DNA of 50,582 nucleotides from a virus, in the IMG/VR virus record IMGVR_UViG_3300044718_000018, positions 1 through 50,582 of that record; one strand, 5' to 3'. The position numbers and the translations under genes were made by a program. Each line of letters opens with the position of its first letter. The stretch's first letter is position 1. Under the pieces are notes generated by a model that was not told where the DNA came from, did no database searches, and was given only the letters and a program-made list of their open reading frames with translations. Shown here piece after piece: positions 39,056-45,992 of the stretch.

Positions 39056-39103
39056 TATGCTGTGTTTCCTTACCCTGCAATCTGCAACTGAGGGAAGCCC
39101 CGG

Positions 39104-39811
39104 TTACTTCTTTCCCGTGAATGGGATAGAGATGCCCAGAATTTTTGCCTTGGGAACTGCGATCTTGGCTTTCTCCTGCGTGCTGCAAAGTTTATTCCAG
39201 TGCTTTGCAATGTCACGCGCTGAGAATTTGGGCTTGACGGAAGTTTTGATTACCTGCCCTGCCGGAGTTCCTTCAATGGCGATCATGTCTGTGCCCGAGA
39301 TGTGCCAGCCGTAGATGGCCGGAAGTTGCGTTTGCAGATTGAGTGCTACTGCCGCTGGCTGCTGGTTGACCAGGATGACGATGTTCTGCGCGATCAGGCC
39401 GATCAGGCCAGCGAAGCCGTTGACGATGCCTGCGGTCTTTGCGTCTTTGATTCCCACTGTTGAAACAATGCTCTGCAAGTTCGTCTGAATATCCAGCCAT
39501 GCCGCGTTGATCTTTTGCAGCACAGTGGGATTCGGGACTGCTGGGTTATAGCCGGCGATCAGTGACTCCAGTAGTTTGCCGTCTGCCGCAATCAGTGCCG
39601 CTGCTGGCCCGATGGCTGGCGCGTATTCCGGCGCAACCAACAGAGTGAGCCCGGTTGCCATCTGTGCGATCTGCGGAATCTGCTGGTCCAGGGTATCAAT
39701 CACCTGCACGATCTGGGCTTGTGAGCATCCGGCCATGGGGACAATGAGGCTGAAGATGGCGAGGAACAATGCCAATGAGCTGAGTAAACACTTATTTGCT
39801 GACGTTTTCAC
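39104..39811 (-). CDS. Lipoprotein (235 aa)
   Basis: MKTSANKCLLSSLALFLAIF continues to a lipobox MAGC (Cys29). The mature part is helical and rich in Ala/Ile/Gln (IVQVIDTLDQQIPQIAQMAT), with a region GLIGLIAQNIVILVNQQPAA. No family recognised. Located between the packaging and lysis-type genes. Confidence 0.65.
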   Translation of the reverse strand: MKTSANKCLLSSLALFLAIFSLIVPMAGCSQAQIVQVIDTLDQQIPQIAQMATGLTLLVAPEYAPAIGPAAALIAADGKLLESLIAGYNPAVPNPTVLQKINAAWLDIQTNLQSIVSTVGIKDAKTAGIVNGFAGLIGLIAQNIVILVNQQPAAVALNLQTQLPAIYGWHISGTDMIAIEGTPAGQVIKTSVKPKFSARDIAKHWNKLCSTQEKAKIAVPKAKILGISIPFTGKK

Positions 39812-39850
39812 GTTGAATAATCTCCTGAAATTGAATTTGTCTTGAATGAG

Positions 39851-40045
39851 TTAGGCCGGGTTGACGGTGGCGAGAATGCCTTCTTTTTCTGTCTTCAGTG
39901 CTTCGATGGAGGCATCAACTTCTGCATTCGCCGCCTCGAAAGCCTTCTGTGCATCTGCCGTGATCTGCCGCTTCTGCAATAGATCGGAAGCCGCGCTGTT
40001 CATTACATCCACTGCCGCTTTTGCTCTGTCGCTTGCTGTGCTCAT
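39851..40045 (-). CDS. Coiled-coil protein (64 aa)
   Basis: Almost entirely one charged helix (MSTASDRAKAAVDVMNSAAS ... ADAQKAFEAANAEVDASIEA). AGAGGAGC gives a ribosome site. No known function. Confidence 0.6.
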   Translation of the reverse strand: MSTASDRAKAAVDVMNSAASDLLQKRQITADAQKAFEAANAEVDASIEALKTEKEGILATVNPA

Positions 40046-40223
40046 GAAATTTGCTCCTCTGAAATTAAAGATTTTGCTGGGCTTTCCTCATCCCAGCGCG
40101 ACGGCCCCTCAGGCTGTACTAGCGTTTTGACGTACCATGATTCCTAGAATCCTGTCGTTTCAAACCGCTGAAGTGATCTAATTCACTTCCATCTGAATGC
40201 CGCTACCCGGCCTGTTATTGAAC

Positions 40224-40415
40224 TTATTTAGCGGGAACTCCGCCGTCCGGGTGTACTCCGCTTGTGTCCGCTGCTTTGTGGGTCGCCAGTGCGCTCAAAA
40301 TTCCGCCACCAGTACCGACAACGCTGCTGTACTTTCCAAATGCTCCGTTGGCCGCGAGTCCGGTGATTGCTGCTCCCACCCACGCCAGAATCTTTGCCCA
40401 TGTGTTCTTTGTCAT
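40224..40415 (-). CDS. Candidate holin (63 aa)
   Basis: One clear hydrophobic helix (WAKILAWVGAAITGLAANGA) and a second weakly hydrophobic Gly-rich segment (SSVVGTGGGILSALATHKAA), with polar ends. Size and layout fit a small holin; this is by position and hydropathy, not homology. The adjacent upstream 178-base gap (40046-40223) holds only a weak 6-bp stem-loop at 40170-40189. Confidence 0.5.
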   Translation of the reverse strand: MTKNTWAKILAWVGAAITGLAANGAFGKYSSVVGTGGGILSALATHKAADTSGVHPDGGVPAK

Positions 40416-40439
40416 CGCGTTATTCGTCCCATCCTTGTT

Positions 40440-40631
40440 TCATTTGGTTCCCTTCACAATCTTGATTGGCGCATCCTCTGAGCTGCCATCCCGTACCACC
40501 ATGGTTTCGCCTACGCCCAGCCGGTCTATTTCCGCTTGCGCTTTCTCGCGTGAATCGAAGTTGGTAAAAACCAGATAAGCCGCTGCTGGCGGTATCGTGA
40601 TTCCGTCTTTAGGGGATACGTGGAAGGTCAT
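40440..40631 (-). CDS. Hypothetical 63-aa protein
   Basis: MTFHVSPKDGITIPPAAAYL then VFTNFDSREKAQAEIDRLGV. Small alpha/beta domain. ATG 40631 is taken rather than an upstream GTA-rich extension that overlaps the preceding reading frame. Confidence 0.55.
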   Translation of the reverse strand: MTFHVSPKDGITIPPAAAYLVFTNFDSREKAQAEIDRLGVGETMVVRDGSSEDAPIKIVKGTK

Positions 40632-40639
40632 AAGTTTTC

Positions 40640-40768
40640 TTAAATGCTTTCCGCAGGTTGAGCAGCAACCCGCGCCAGTTTTGGATTCGTCATCTGGAAC
40701 CATCCGGCAGTACAAGTTTTGCTATTCCAGCCTTTTGTTTGCGGCCACTCCCCGAGAGGAATGGTCAT
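40640..40768 (-). CDS. Possible 42-aa protein
   Basis: ATG 40768 to TAA 40640: MTIPLGEWPQTKGWNSKTCT then AGWFQMTNPKLARVAAQPAE. Composition is natural and Trp-rich, but the ribosome site is weak. The segment 40769-40912 upstream contains only a 26-residue ORF. Confidence 0.35.
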   Translation of the reverse strand: MTIPLGEWPQTKGWNSKTCTAGWFQMTNPKLARVAAQPAESI

Positions 40769-40912
40769 GCTTACGGCGCTGCCGACTTCACCCTCTGCTG
40801 ACTTCCAACGCTCTGAACATTGGCGGCCCTATGGCGCGTTTTCGGACTTCAAAGCCTTGCGGCTCCATCCCGGCTAACTGCCACAACCGTTACGTCTGCT
40901 TTTTGCGGAAAC

Positions 40913-41107
40913 CTATTTCGCGACGAGGGCTCTAGCTTCTTTGTGGGTGGCCCTGAATGCCTGAAACTGAATGAAATTGCGCCCGCGCTTATCTCGCACA
41001 ATTCGAAAATTCATCCGATGCAGCAGCCCACAATCGCAGCACTGCATGATGTAATTCTTCCGGCGGGGCTGAACCCACTCTCCCGGCTTCACCTGAGTGC
41101 ACTTCAT
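40913..41107 (-). CDS. Zinc-ribbon-like protein, copy 1 (64 aa)
   Basis: KPGEWVQPRRKNYIMQCCDC followed by GLLHRMNFRIVRDKRGRNFI is a small phage family with a CCDCG zinc site. A close paralogue (copy 2) lies at 41892-42092 beyond the hydrolase gene. ATGA-type overlap with the hydrolase. Confidence 0.65.
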   Translation of the reverse strand: MKCTQVKPGEWVQPRRKNYIMQCCDCGLLHRMNFRIVRDKRGRNFIQFQAFRATHKEARALVAK

Positions 41108-41886
41108 GCGCTCGCCGCCTGCTTCTTAGCCAGAAAGCCGCATACCACTTCCCAGCACGCCCCTGATCTGAAATAGTCGCCATGCAGATCAACTGGATTC
41201 AGCTCTGCTGGTAGCAAGCCAATACAGTTAACCGATTGGCAGTTCTCAGGTGCATGTCCCGCGCCCACCAAGCCAAGCCTTGCGCCAAGGTGAATAATTC
41301 CTGAGCCCAGCAACGCGCCATCCGCCGGGCAGTACATCACCAGAACTTTGTTGCTCATCTCTGCGATGTTTGAGGTATTCAGCGCATCAAAGGGAACGTC
41401 TGCCGCCACCATCACAAGTTTGTCCACACACGGCGCTGTGCCGGCGGATTCCAGGGCTTTCTGTAACAGGAAATTGCCCATGCTGTGAGCAATTACGTTC
41501 GGGCATTCCAGATCCCGCAGGCATTGCAGCAAGTCTGTTGCGCTGCGCTCTGCTTGCACGCGATCCTCAAGGTATTCGAGAATGTTGCCCTGAGATGGCC
41601 ACGAATAGCCGACGAGCGTTACATCTGGGCCCAGTCCATCGAATACAGCCTGCATCACGTCCATATCTCGCTGCCACGATTCGTTGAAGCCGTGAATGAA
41701 AAGAACGACTGGCTTGCCTTGGGCCTTGATGTCCGCAAGTGCGATCGATCGATCTACGGGCATCCAGTCGATTGTCTGATCGAAAGGCTTACCCGGGGCG
41801 CTCCACCATGTATTCCCAAAGGCGTTACGCTCTGAGCTGAATTGTCCCGGCTGGTACTTCCGGTTGGTACAGAGAAAGATGCTCAC
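41104..41886 (-). CDS. DUF900-type alpha/beta hydrolase (260 aa)
   Basis: VVLFIHGFNESWQRDMDVMQ (oxyanion strand), GYSWPSQGN, then VIAHSMGNFLLQKALE with nucleophile Ser, MVAADVPFDAL (acid turn) and NPVDLHGDYFRS with His. Matches the DUF900 esterase/lipase fold. In a lysis-type neighbourhood it could cut envelope lipids or esters, as LysB does in mycobacteriophages; there is no signal peptide. Function inferred. Confidence 0.7.
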   Translation of the reverse strand: MSIFLCTNRKYQPGQFSSERNAFGNTWWSAPGKPFDQTIDWMPVDRSIALADIKAQGKPVVLFIHGFNESWQRDMDVMQAVFDGLGPDVTLVGYSWPSQGNILEYLEDRVQAERSATDLLQCLRDLECPNVIAHSMGNFLLQKALESAGTAPCVDKLVMVAADVPFDALNTSNIAEMSNKVLVMYCPADGALLGSGIIHLGARLGLVGAGHAPENCQSVNCIGLLPAELNPVDLHGDYFRSGACWEVVCGFLAKKQAASA

Positions 41887-41891
41887 GGAAG

Positions 41892-42092
41892 TTAGAATTT
41901 CCCACCCTTGGTGCGATGTTTTATGCGGAATGCCTGCATGAGAACACGTGCTTTACCCTCGCTATCAATCCTCACGCGAAAGTTCATGCGATGGACTAGG
42001 CCGCAATCACAGCAAGCCAGCAGATAGCCTTTCATTTGCGGCTGCACCCACTCTCCCGCTTTCACCTTCTTGAACTTCTTTGGAATCTTCAG
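41892..42092 (-). CDS. Zinc-ribbon-like protein, copy 2, CTG start proposed
   Basis: KKVKAGEWVQPQMKGYLLAC then CDCGLVHRMNFRVRIDSEGK is clearly homologous to copy 1 at 40913. CTG 42092 overlaps the previous stop as CTGA and has AGAGG 8 bases upstream. The alternative GTG 42065 would give 57 residues but has a poor ribosome site. 66 residues from CTG. Confidence 0.55.
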   Translation of the reverse strand: MKIPKKFKKVKAGEWVQPQMKGYLLACCDCGLVHRMNFRVRIDSEGKARVLMQAFRIKHRTKGGKF

Positions 42093-42493
42093 GCTTCCGC
42101 CTCTGTGTACGTGATAGTGATTGCTTCCCCGCGCTCTACTGCGTCTGTCATCAACAAAAAGAGCCGATCAAATGCCTGCTTACTGCCGCCGATGAAGTCA
42201 GGGTTTGGGCCTGGACCATAGCCCACAAGTAGACATCCTTCCGTATCTTTCGGGAAGTTGCCGATGTGAATTTCTATTTCTTCAAAGCCGGGGACATTGA
42301 GCACATGAGGCAGCAATCTTTCGTGCTTCGGACTCCACAGAATCTCTACGTCATAGCTGCCCAGTGGTATGCAGCAGGGCTTTTCGTCGCGCTTCGGAGG
42401 CTCAAGGCAAAAGCCGAACTGCTCTCCATTTACGGCCAAATTGCCGACAGTAGAGAGCGCTGTAAATGTGTGCCGCGTGACAAGAAGGTTCAC
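42089..42493 (-). CDS. DUF5675 family protein (134 aa)
   Basis: GFCLEPPKRDEKPCCIPLGS, YDVEILWSPKHERLLPHVLN, VPGFEEIEIHIGNFPKDTEG and CLLVGYGPG follow the family pattern (LEPP ... IPxGxY ... VPGF..I.IHxGN...DTxGC.LVG). Function unknown; the family occurs near lysis genes and the His/Cys set could be catalytic. Overlaps the preceding gene by one base. Confidence 0.7.
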   Translation of the reverse strand: MNLLVTRHTFTALSTVGNLAVNGEQFGFCLEPPKRDEKPCCIPLGSYDVEILWSPKHERLLPHVLNVPGFEEIEIHIGNFPKDTEGCLLVGYGPGPNPDFIGGSKQAFDRLFLLMTDAVERGEAITITYTEAEA

Positions 42494-42750
42494 TACTGCT
42501 TTACTCTCGCCTCATATTCAGCAATGGGAACTTCTGTCGCGTGAGCCTTTTGGATTTTATTCCTGCACTTTTCGCAAGCATTTGGGCGAACTTCAACATT
42601 CCTGTGGCTTTCCATGCAGCGGCATTGCGCGATTAAATCGCCACACGAACAAACTATTTTCCCGTGACCTAGCATATTTTTTATACACTCCAGTTTTGTC
42701 AGCTTGCCTGCTAAGTGCGCTGCGTGCCGTAGTGCGCTCTCGAAGTCCAC
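42493..42750 (-). CDS. Zinc-binding protein (85 aa)
   Basis: GTG start. Helix (FESALRHAAHLAGKLTKLE) then VCSCGDLIAQCRCMESHRNV and CEKCRNKIQKAH: six Cys and one His for one or two zinc sites. Function unknown. Confidence 0.6.
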   Translation of the reverse strand: MDFESALRHAAHLAGKLTKLECIKNMLGHGKIVCSCGDLIAQCRCMESHRNVEVRPNACEKCRNKIQKAHATEVPIAEYEARVKQ

Positions 42751-42754
42751 ATCG

Positions 42755-43750
42755 TTAAATCCAGTACGTCTGCATATCCCAGACTTTGGTTTTCATGGAA
42801 AGAGCTTTCAGTGGATCCATCTGCCAGCCTTGCTGAATGTATGGATCCCAGGTCGTCACCTTTGGCTGTGTGGTCTTATTGAGCAGATGAGTTACGCCGT
42901 TGATGGTCAGATTCAGGTTTGTCATGCTGCCGTCCGGATTTTCCACGAACTCGCTGATTAGTTGGATCCGCTTACCGGTGCCGAACATTGTCCGATCCAG
43001 CGGGATACCGGTATAGAACCAGTGGCCGGCTGAAATGTCGTAATAGCGCCATTGGTTTGAGACGATCGCACCGGTTACAGCGTCTTTGTCCTGTCCCAGA
43101 AGGGCTTGGATCCCTGCATTTCTACGCGTGAGGCTGATTGAATGTTCGAAGTTGGTTTCAATACCGGTCAGGTTCGGTAAATCCTCATCTGCCACTTCGA
43201 ACACTGTCACCTGAAAAGCGTGCTGCAATGGCACCGCTGATTCAGTGAAGTTCAAGCCCCAGATGTAATCATCGAACGGAGCAACCGGCGAGATTGCGTA
43301 ATCCGTGGATCCGTCCGCATTCTGAGTGATTGTCCATAGTCCGTGAGTCGCTGCGCTTGCGCCGCCGGTGTTCCCTGAGTTCCCAGGCTGAAACCATTGC
43401 AATATTGGCCGCGCATTGGGATCCGCGACATTCGGCAACCGGTGCAGACCGGTGTGACAATTAACCAGCTTCTGAAGCAGTGCGGATGGGGCTGCGGCCA
43501 ATTGCGATTGCAAAGCTGCTACCTGAGCTTTAGCGGCTGCCAATTGAGGCGTAAGGCTCGCTACCATCGCCTGTGCCGTTTCGTCATCCAAGTTCAGCGC
43601 CGTAATTGTGTTTTGGAGCGCGGCCACTTGCTGCTGCGCTTTCCCAAGCTGGTCAGTCAGGTCGGTAATCTGCGCGCCCCGAGCGTCATCTTGGGCGCTC
43701 TGCTGCGCTAGTGCTGCTGAAAAATCATTGAGGTTTTGAACTAAAGCCAT
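42755..43750 (-). CDS. Coiled-coil plus lectin-like beta-domain protein (331 aa)
   Basis: Residues 1-95 form a Gln/Ala-rich coiled coil (LGKAQQQVAALQNTITALNL), after which a domain rich in Trp, Asp and beta strands runs to the end (HGLWTITQNADGSTDYAISP, VSNQWRYYDISAGHWFYTGI, KVTTWDPYIQQGWQMDPLKA). The layout (trimeric stem plus globular head) suits a virion-attached carbohydrate-binding or degrading protein. No catalytic motif can be assigned. Confidence 0.6.
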   Translation of the reverse strand: MALVQNLNDFSAALAQQSAQDDARGAQITDLTDQLGKAQQQVAALQNTITALNLDDETAQAMVASLTPQLAAAKAQVAALQSQLAAAPSALLQKLVNCHTGLHRLPNVADPNARPILQWFQPGNSGNTGGASAATHGLWTITQNADGSTDYAISPVAPFDDYIWGLNFTESAVPLQHAFQVTVFEVADEDLPNLTGIETNFEHSISLTRRNAGIQALLGQDKDAVTGAIVSNQWRYYDISAGHWFYTGIPLDRTMFGTGKRIQLISEFVENPDGSMTNLNLTINGVTHLLNKTTQPKVTTWDPYIQQGWQMDPLKALSMKTKVWDMQTYWI

Positions 43751-43751
43751 A

Positions 43752-43982
43752 TCAGTTTTGTATCCAGTATTCGACGCGCGGGTGATTCAGCGGCAGGTTG
43801 AAAAAGAGAAAGAATTGCTGCCTGTCTTCAACCCCAAACGCTTTGTAAAGCTGTACGGCCATTGCTTTTGTTGTCACTACCGATAAGCCGATCTCTTCCG
43901 CGATTGCTGCCATGCTGGGCTGAAGATCAGACTTCAGCAGCCGTGCAAGATGCTTTTCCTTTGGGCTCAGAGCCAGAGGCAT
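43752..43982 (-). CDS. LuxR-type helix-turn-helix regulator (76 aa)
   Basis: ALSPKEKHLARLLKSDLQPS, then MAAIAEEIGLSVVTTKAMAV and QLYKAFGVEDRQQFF match a stand-alone GerE/LuxR HTH (helix, IAxxxGxSxxTVKxH, YxKLGV). No ligand domain. It sits among lysis-type genes and could regulate late or lysis timing. Overlaps the next gene by TAATG. Confidence 0.7.
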   Translation of the reverse strand: MPLALSPKEKHLARLLKSDLQPSMAAIAEEIGLSVVTTKAMAVQLYKAFGVEDRQQFFLFFNLPLNHPRVEYWIQN

Positions 43983-44209
43983 TATTTCGGCACCGGCAGG
44001 AAGATCGGGACTAACTGCACACGCTTACACTCAAGTCCGGGCTGAAAGTTCGGCAACGGCTTACATTCGTTGAGGTTATAGTGCGCTGTTACCGGGCCCT
44101 GTATAGGCTGCAATGGCTTCTTGGCTGCGCAGCCGGTCACAGTTCCTATCGCGAGCACTGCCAGCCCGATTACGGCACCTGTGAGGGCATGTGTGACTGC
44201 CTCTCTCAC
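43982..44209 (-). CDS. Small lipoprotein, candidate outer-membrane spanin
   Basis: GTG 44209 overlaps the preceding stop (GTGA); TTG 44224 is an alternative. The lipobox is VTGC (Cys27 from GTG). The mature part is Pro-rich (AKKPLQPIQGPVTAHYNLNE) and short, as in Rz1-like o-spanins. No matching i-spanin was found, so the call stays tentative. Confidence 0.5.
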   Translation of the reverse strand: MREAVTHALTGAVIGLAVLAIGTVTGCAAKKPLQPIQGPVTAHYNLNECKPLPNFQPGLECKRVQLVPIFLPVPK

Positions 44210-44331
44210 GGAATCACCTGCCAACCCAGAGGCTTAGTTATCATCTGCCACACGCTTATGTCTGCTGCTGGCAAGCCCTTACGTTTGCAGTCTGCTACAT
44301 ATTCGAGATAGGCCCGTTCGTCGTGGCTCAT
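44206..44331 (-). CDS. Hypothetical 41-aa protein
   Basis: ATGA overlap with the previous gene and GTGA overlap with the next. MSHDERAYLEYVADCKRKGL then PAADISVWQMITKPLGWQVI. Small helical product; function unknown. Confidence 0.55.
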   Translation of the reverse strand: MSHDERAYLEYVADCKRKGLPAADISVWQMITKPLGWQVIP

Positions 44332-44660
44332 AGTTCAAACTGCTGCATCCGGTCAAAGTTACTCAGCCTGCGGAATCGCGGCATGGTTGGAAGCTTATTG
44401 GGGTCTTCAAAGCGCACGCCCAGCCGTCGGTCGATTACTGGCGGCATGTCCACAGGGATGTAGATTGTGGGCGCAGGCTGGCGCTCTACGTGGTTGCGTG
44501 GTGCCATGGCGCGAACGTCCACCATTTGCAGCAGCACGTTTTCAATAATCCAGAAGGCCTTCATCTGCCGGACAAGGCTCTGCCCTCCGGAGCGTTTTAT
44601 TCTCCGCGCTGGCTTATCTGTAGGATTTTGAGAGGCTTCTAAGACGTTGCAGTTAGCCAT
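44328..44660 (-). CDS. Hypothetical 110-aa protein
   Basis: MANCNVLEASQNPTDKPARR, basic N-terminus, then a helical middle (MKAFWIIENVLLQMVDVRAM) and a Pro/Arg-rich part (MPPVIDRRLGVRFEDPNKLP). No family recognised. Confidence 0.55.
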   Translation of the reverse strand: MANCNVLEASQNPTDKPARRIKRSGGQSLVRQMKAFWIIENVLLQMVDVRAMAPRNHVERQPAPTIYIPVDMPPVIDRRLGVRFEDPNKLPTMPRFRRLSNFDRMQQFEL

Positions 44661-44684
44661 GGATGGAATTGTCCGCTGGCAGCA

Positions 44685-44939
44685 TCAGTTACCAGCGGGT
44701 GACGCATCATTGTTCGGGGCATATCCGTCAGAAGTAATCATCCGTTTCGCTTCAAGTACTCGCTGATACCCGAGCATCGCCTGAATGTCGGTCACTCTCG
44801 CCTTCTGCCGGTTGAGTGACATGTAAACCATCGGAATTGCCGCCCCTTCTTTGGGGTATTTCAAACTTTTGGCGACACTTACCCTACCCGTTACCGGGTC
44901 TACCCGCTTTATTCTGTGCGGTGCAGATATTGCTTTCAA
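44685..44939 (-). CDS. Hypothetical 84-aa protein
   Basis: TTG 44939 with AAAGG upstream; an internal ATG is possible. MKAISAPHRIKRVDPVTGRV then SLNRQKARVTDIQAMLGYQR. First gene downstream of a promoter-like element. Function unknown. Confidence 0.55.
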   Translation of the reverse strand: MKAISAPHRIKRVDPVTGRVSVAKSLKYPKEGAAIPMVYMSLNRQKARVTDIQAMLGYQRVLEAKRMITSDGYAPNNDASPAGN

Positions 44940-44999
44940 GCGCGGAACCTTTTACAGTCCCGCGCCCCTGAGTTCAGATCAAAGGAATGAGATGAGACA

Positions 45000-45049
45000 A
45001 CTATAGGCAGGTACTTAGAAAATGCAATAGAGTTACGTAACAAACGTTT
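45000..45049 (-). promoter_or_regulatory. Promoter with adjacent palindromes upstream of the lysis-type operon
   Basis: On the minus strand TTGCAT (45027-45022), 16 bases, TATAGT (45005-45000). Immediately upstream are two palindromes: GTTACGTAAC (45032-45041) and AAACGTTT (45042-45049). Likely a regulated promoter for the leftward 44.9 kb operon; the RHH gene next to it is a candidate regulator. Confidence 0.5.
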
Positions 45050-45059
45050 CTCGTGGAAC

Positions 45060-45245
45060 CTATTCGGCGGGTACAGAGTTCTTTTCGCGGCGCAGCATGT
45101 GGTTTATGACCGCCGCCATTGATACCTTGGCCTGAGCTGCCAACCGATAGAGAATGTCATAGTTCTCAGTCGTGAGTAGGCATTCAAAGCGCGCCTTTTC
45201 TGCACGCTTACCTTGGCGGCGAACCTTTTCCGGCTTCTCGCTCAT
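45060..45245 (-). CDS. Ribbon-helix-helix-like regulator (61 aa)
   Basis: ATG 45245 follows AGGAGTATCGAGT. The basic N-terminus (EKVRRQGKRAEKARF) precedes RFECLLTTENYDILYRLAAQ and AKVSMAAVINHMLRR, a strand-helix-helix pattern of the CopG/MetJ fold. Lies directly upstream of the palindrome-bearing promoter. Confidence 0.6.
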   Translation of the reverse strand: MSEKPEKVRRQGKRAEKARFECLLTTENYDILYRLAAQAKVSMAAVINHMLRREKNSVPAE

Positions 45246-45343
45246 ACTCGATACTCCTAAGGCTAAAATCGAAAAACTGTACAAAATGCATATTTGCAAC
45301 ATTTTTGGTACTTTAGCCCTTCATACCCTGTACTCCCTCACGG

Positions 45344-45736
45344 TCAAACTTCTTTAATTTCAATGCCATGGATGGCCTTCATTAGTTTGCGTTTTAGGCG
45401 ATATGCCGGAGTTTTGAAGCCCTTGGAATCTTCAATCACTTTTCGGACTTTGCCCACATCCGCCGTTTCGATGATGTTGCCGCGTATGATTACTTTCAGC
45501 GTTTTGCCATCGACATGCACCCAATAAGAGAAGTCTGCCTCATAGGTGCAAATCAGTTCGCCATTGACCGCTAGAGGCCAGCGCAACTGCTTTTTGTCAT
45601 ACACCAGCCCAGCGATCTGACCGGCGCGCTCCAGCAGCTTCAAATCCTGGTAACGTTTTGCTTCCCGCTTGCTGGCGAAGCGAATCCCGTCCACCACGGT
45701 TGGCACTGCTCGATATTTGCTGCGGTTAGAGGGCAT
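45344..45736 (-). CDS. DUF1064 family protein (130 aa)
   Basis: SKYRAVPTVVDGIRFASKRE then AKRYQDLKLLERAGQIAGLV, CTYEADFSYWVHVDGKTLKV, and KVIEDSKGFKTPAYRLKRKL match DUF1064, a phage family with a PD-(D/E)XK-like layout: Glu of SKREAKRY, Asp of ADF, and E/D-x-KG. Possibly a DNA endonuclease or resolvase; the usual VKDVKG motif is VIEDSKG here. Confidence 0.75.
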   Translation of the reverse strand: MPSNRSKYRAVPTVVDGIRFASKREAKRYQDLKLLERAGQIAGLVYDKKQLRWPLAVNGELICTYEADFSYWVHVDGKTLKVIIRGNIIETADVGKVRKVIEDSKGFKTPAYRLKRKLMKAIHGIEIKEV

Positions 45737-45773
45737 AGGCTCCTTCGTCTAGGTCGAGGCAATCAAGAGCACA

Positions 45774-45992
45774 TTATCCGCCTCTGGTTGTATCCAGAAC
45801 GCCATATAAAACGCCGTGGGGAGTTTTGCAGTACATGCAGCGCATCACTGCCGAATCGGTGTCCGCCAGATCGACAACTATCTCGCCGATACTCTGATAT
45901 GCCTCTCCAAATGCAGGGCAGCACTTCGCCCATTCCGGCAAATGCTCAAGCGCTTTTGGCCTGGCCTTCACAAGCTTCCGCGTCTCAGTGGG
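45774..45992 (-). CDS. Zinc-finger-like protein (72 aa)
   Basis: ATG 45992 has GGGAGGCCACGG upstream and overlaps the DUF4326 gene by 8 bases. MPTETRKLVKARPKALEHLP is followed by EWAKCCPAFGEAYQSIGEIV and MRCMYCKTPHGVL, with Cys pairs for one zinc. Function unknown. Confidence 0.6.
   Translation of the reverse strand, partial: PTETRKLVKARPKALEHLPEWAKCCPAFGEAYQSIGEIVVDLADTDSAVMRCMYCKTPHGVLYGVLDTTRGG

Noticed and set aside
40769-40912. 26-residue minus-strand ORF (MEPQGFEVRKRAIGPP...)
   Set aside because: Too short, weak ribosome site, and an upstream in-frame stop; cannot be supported as a gene.
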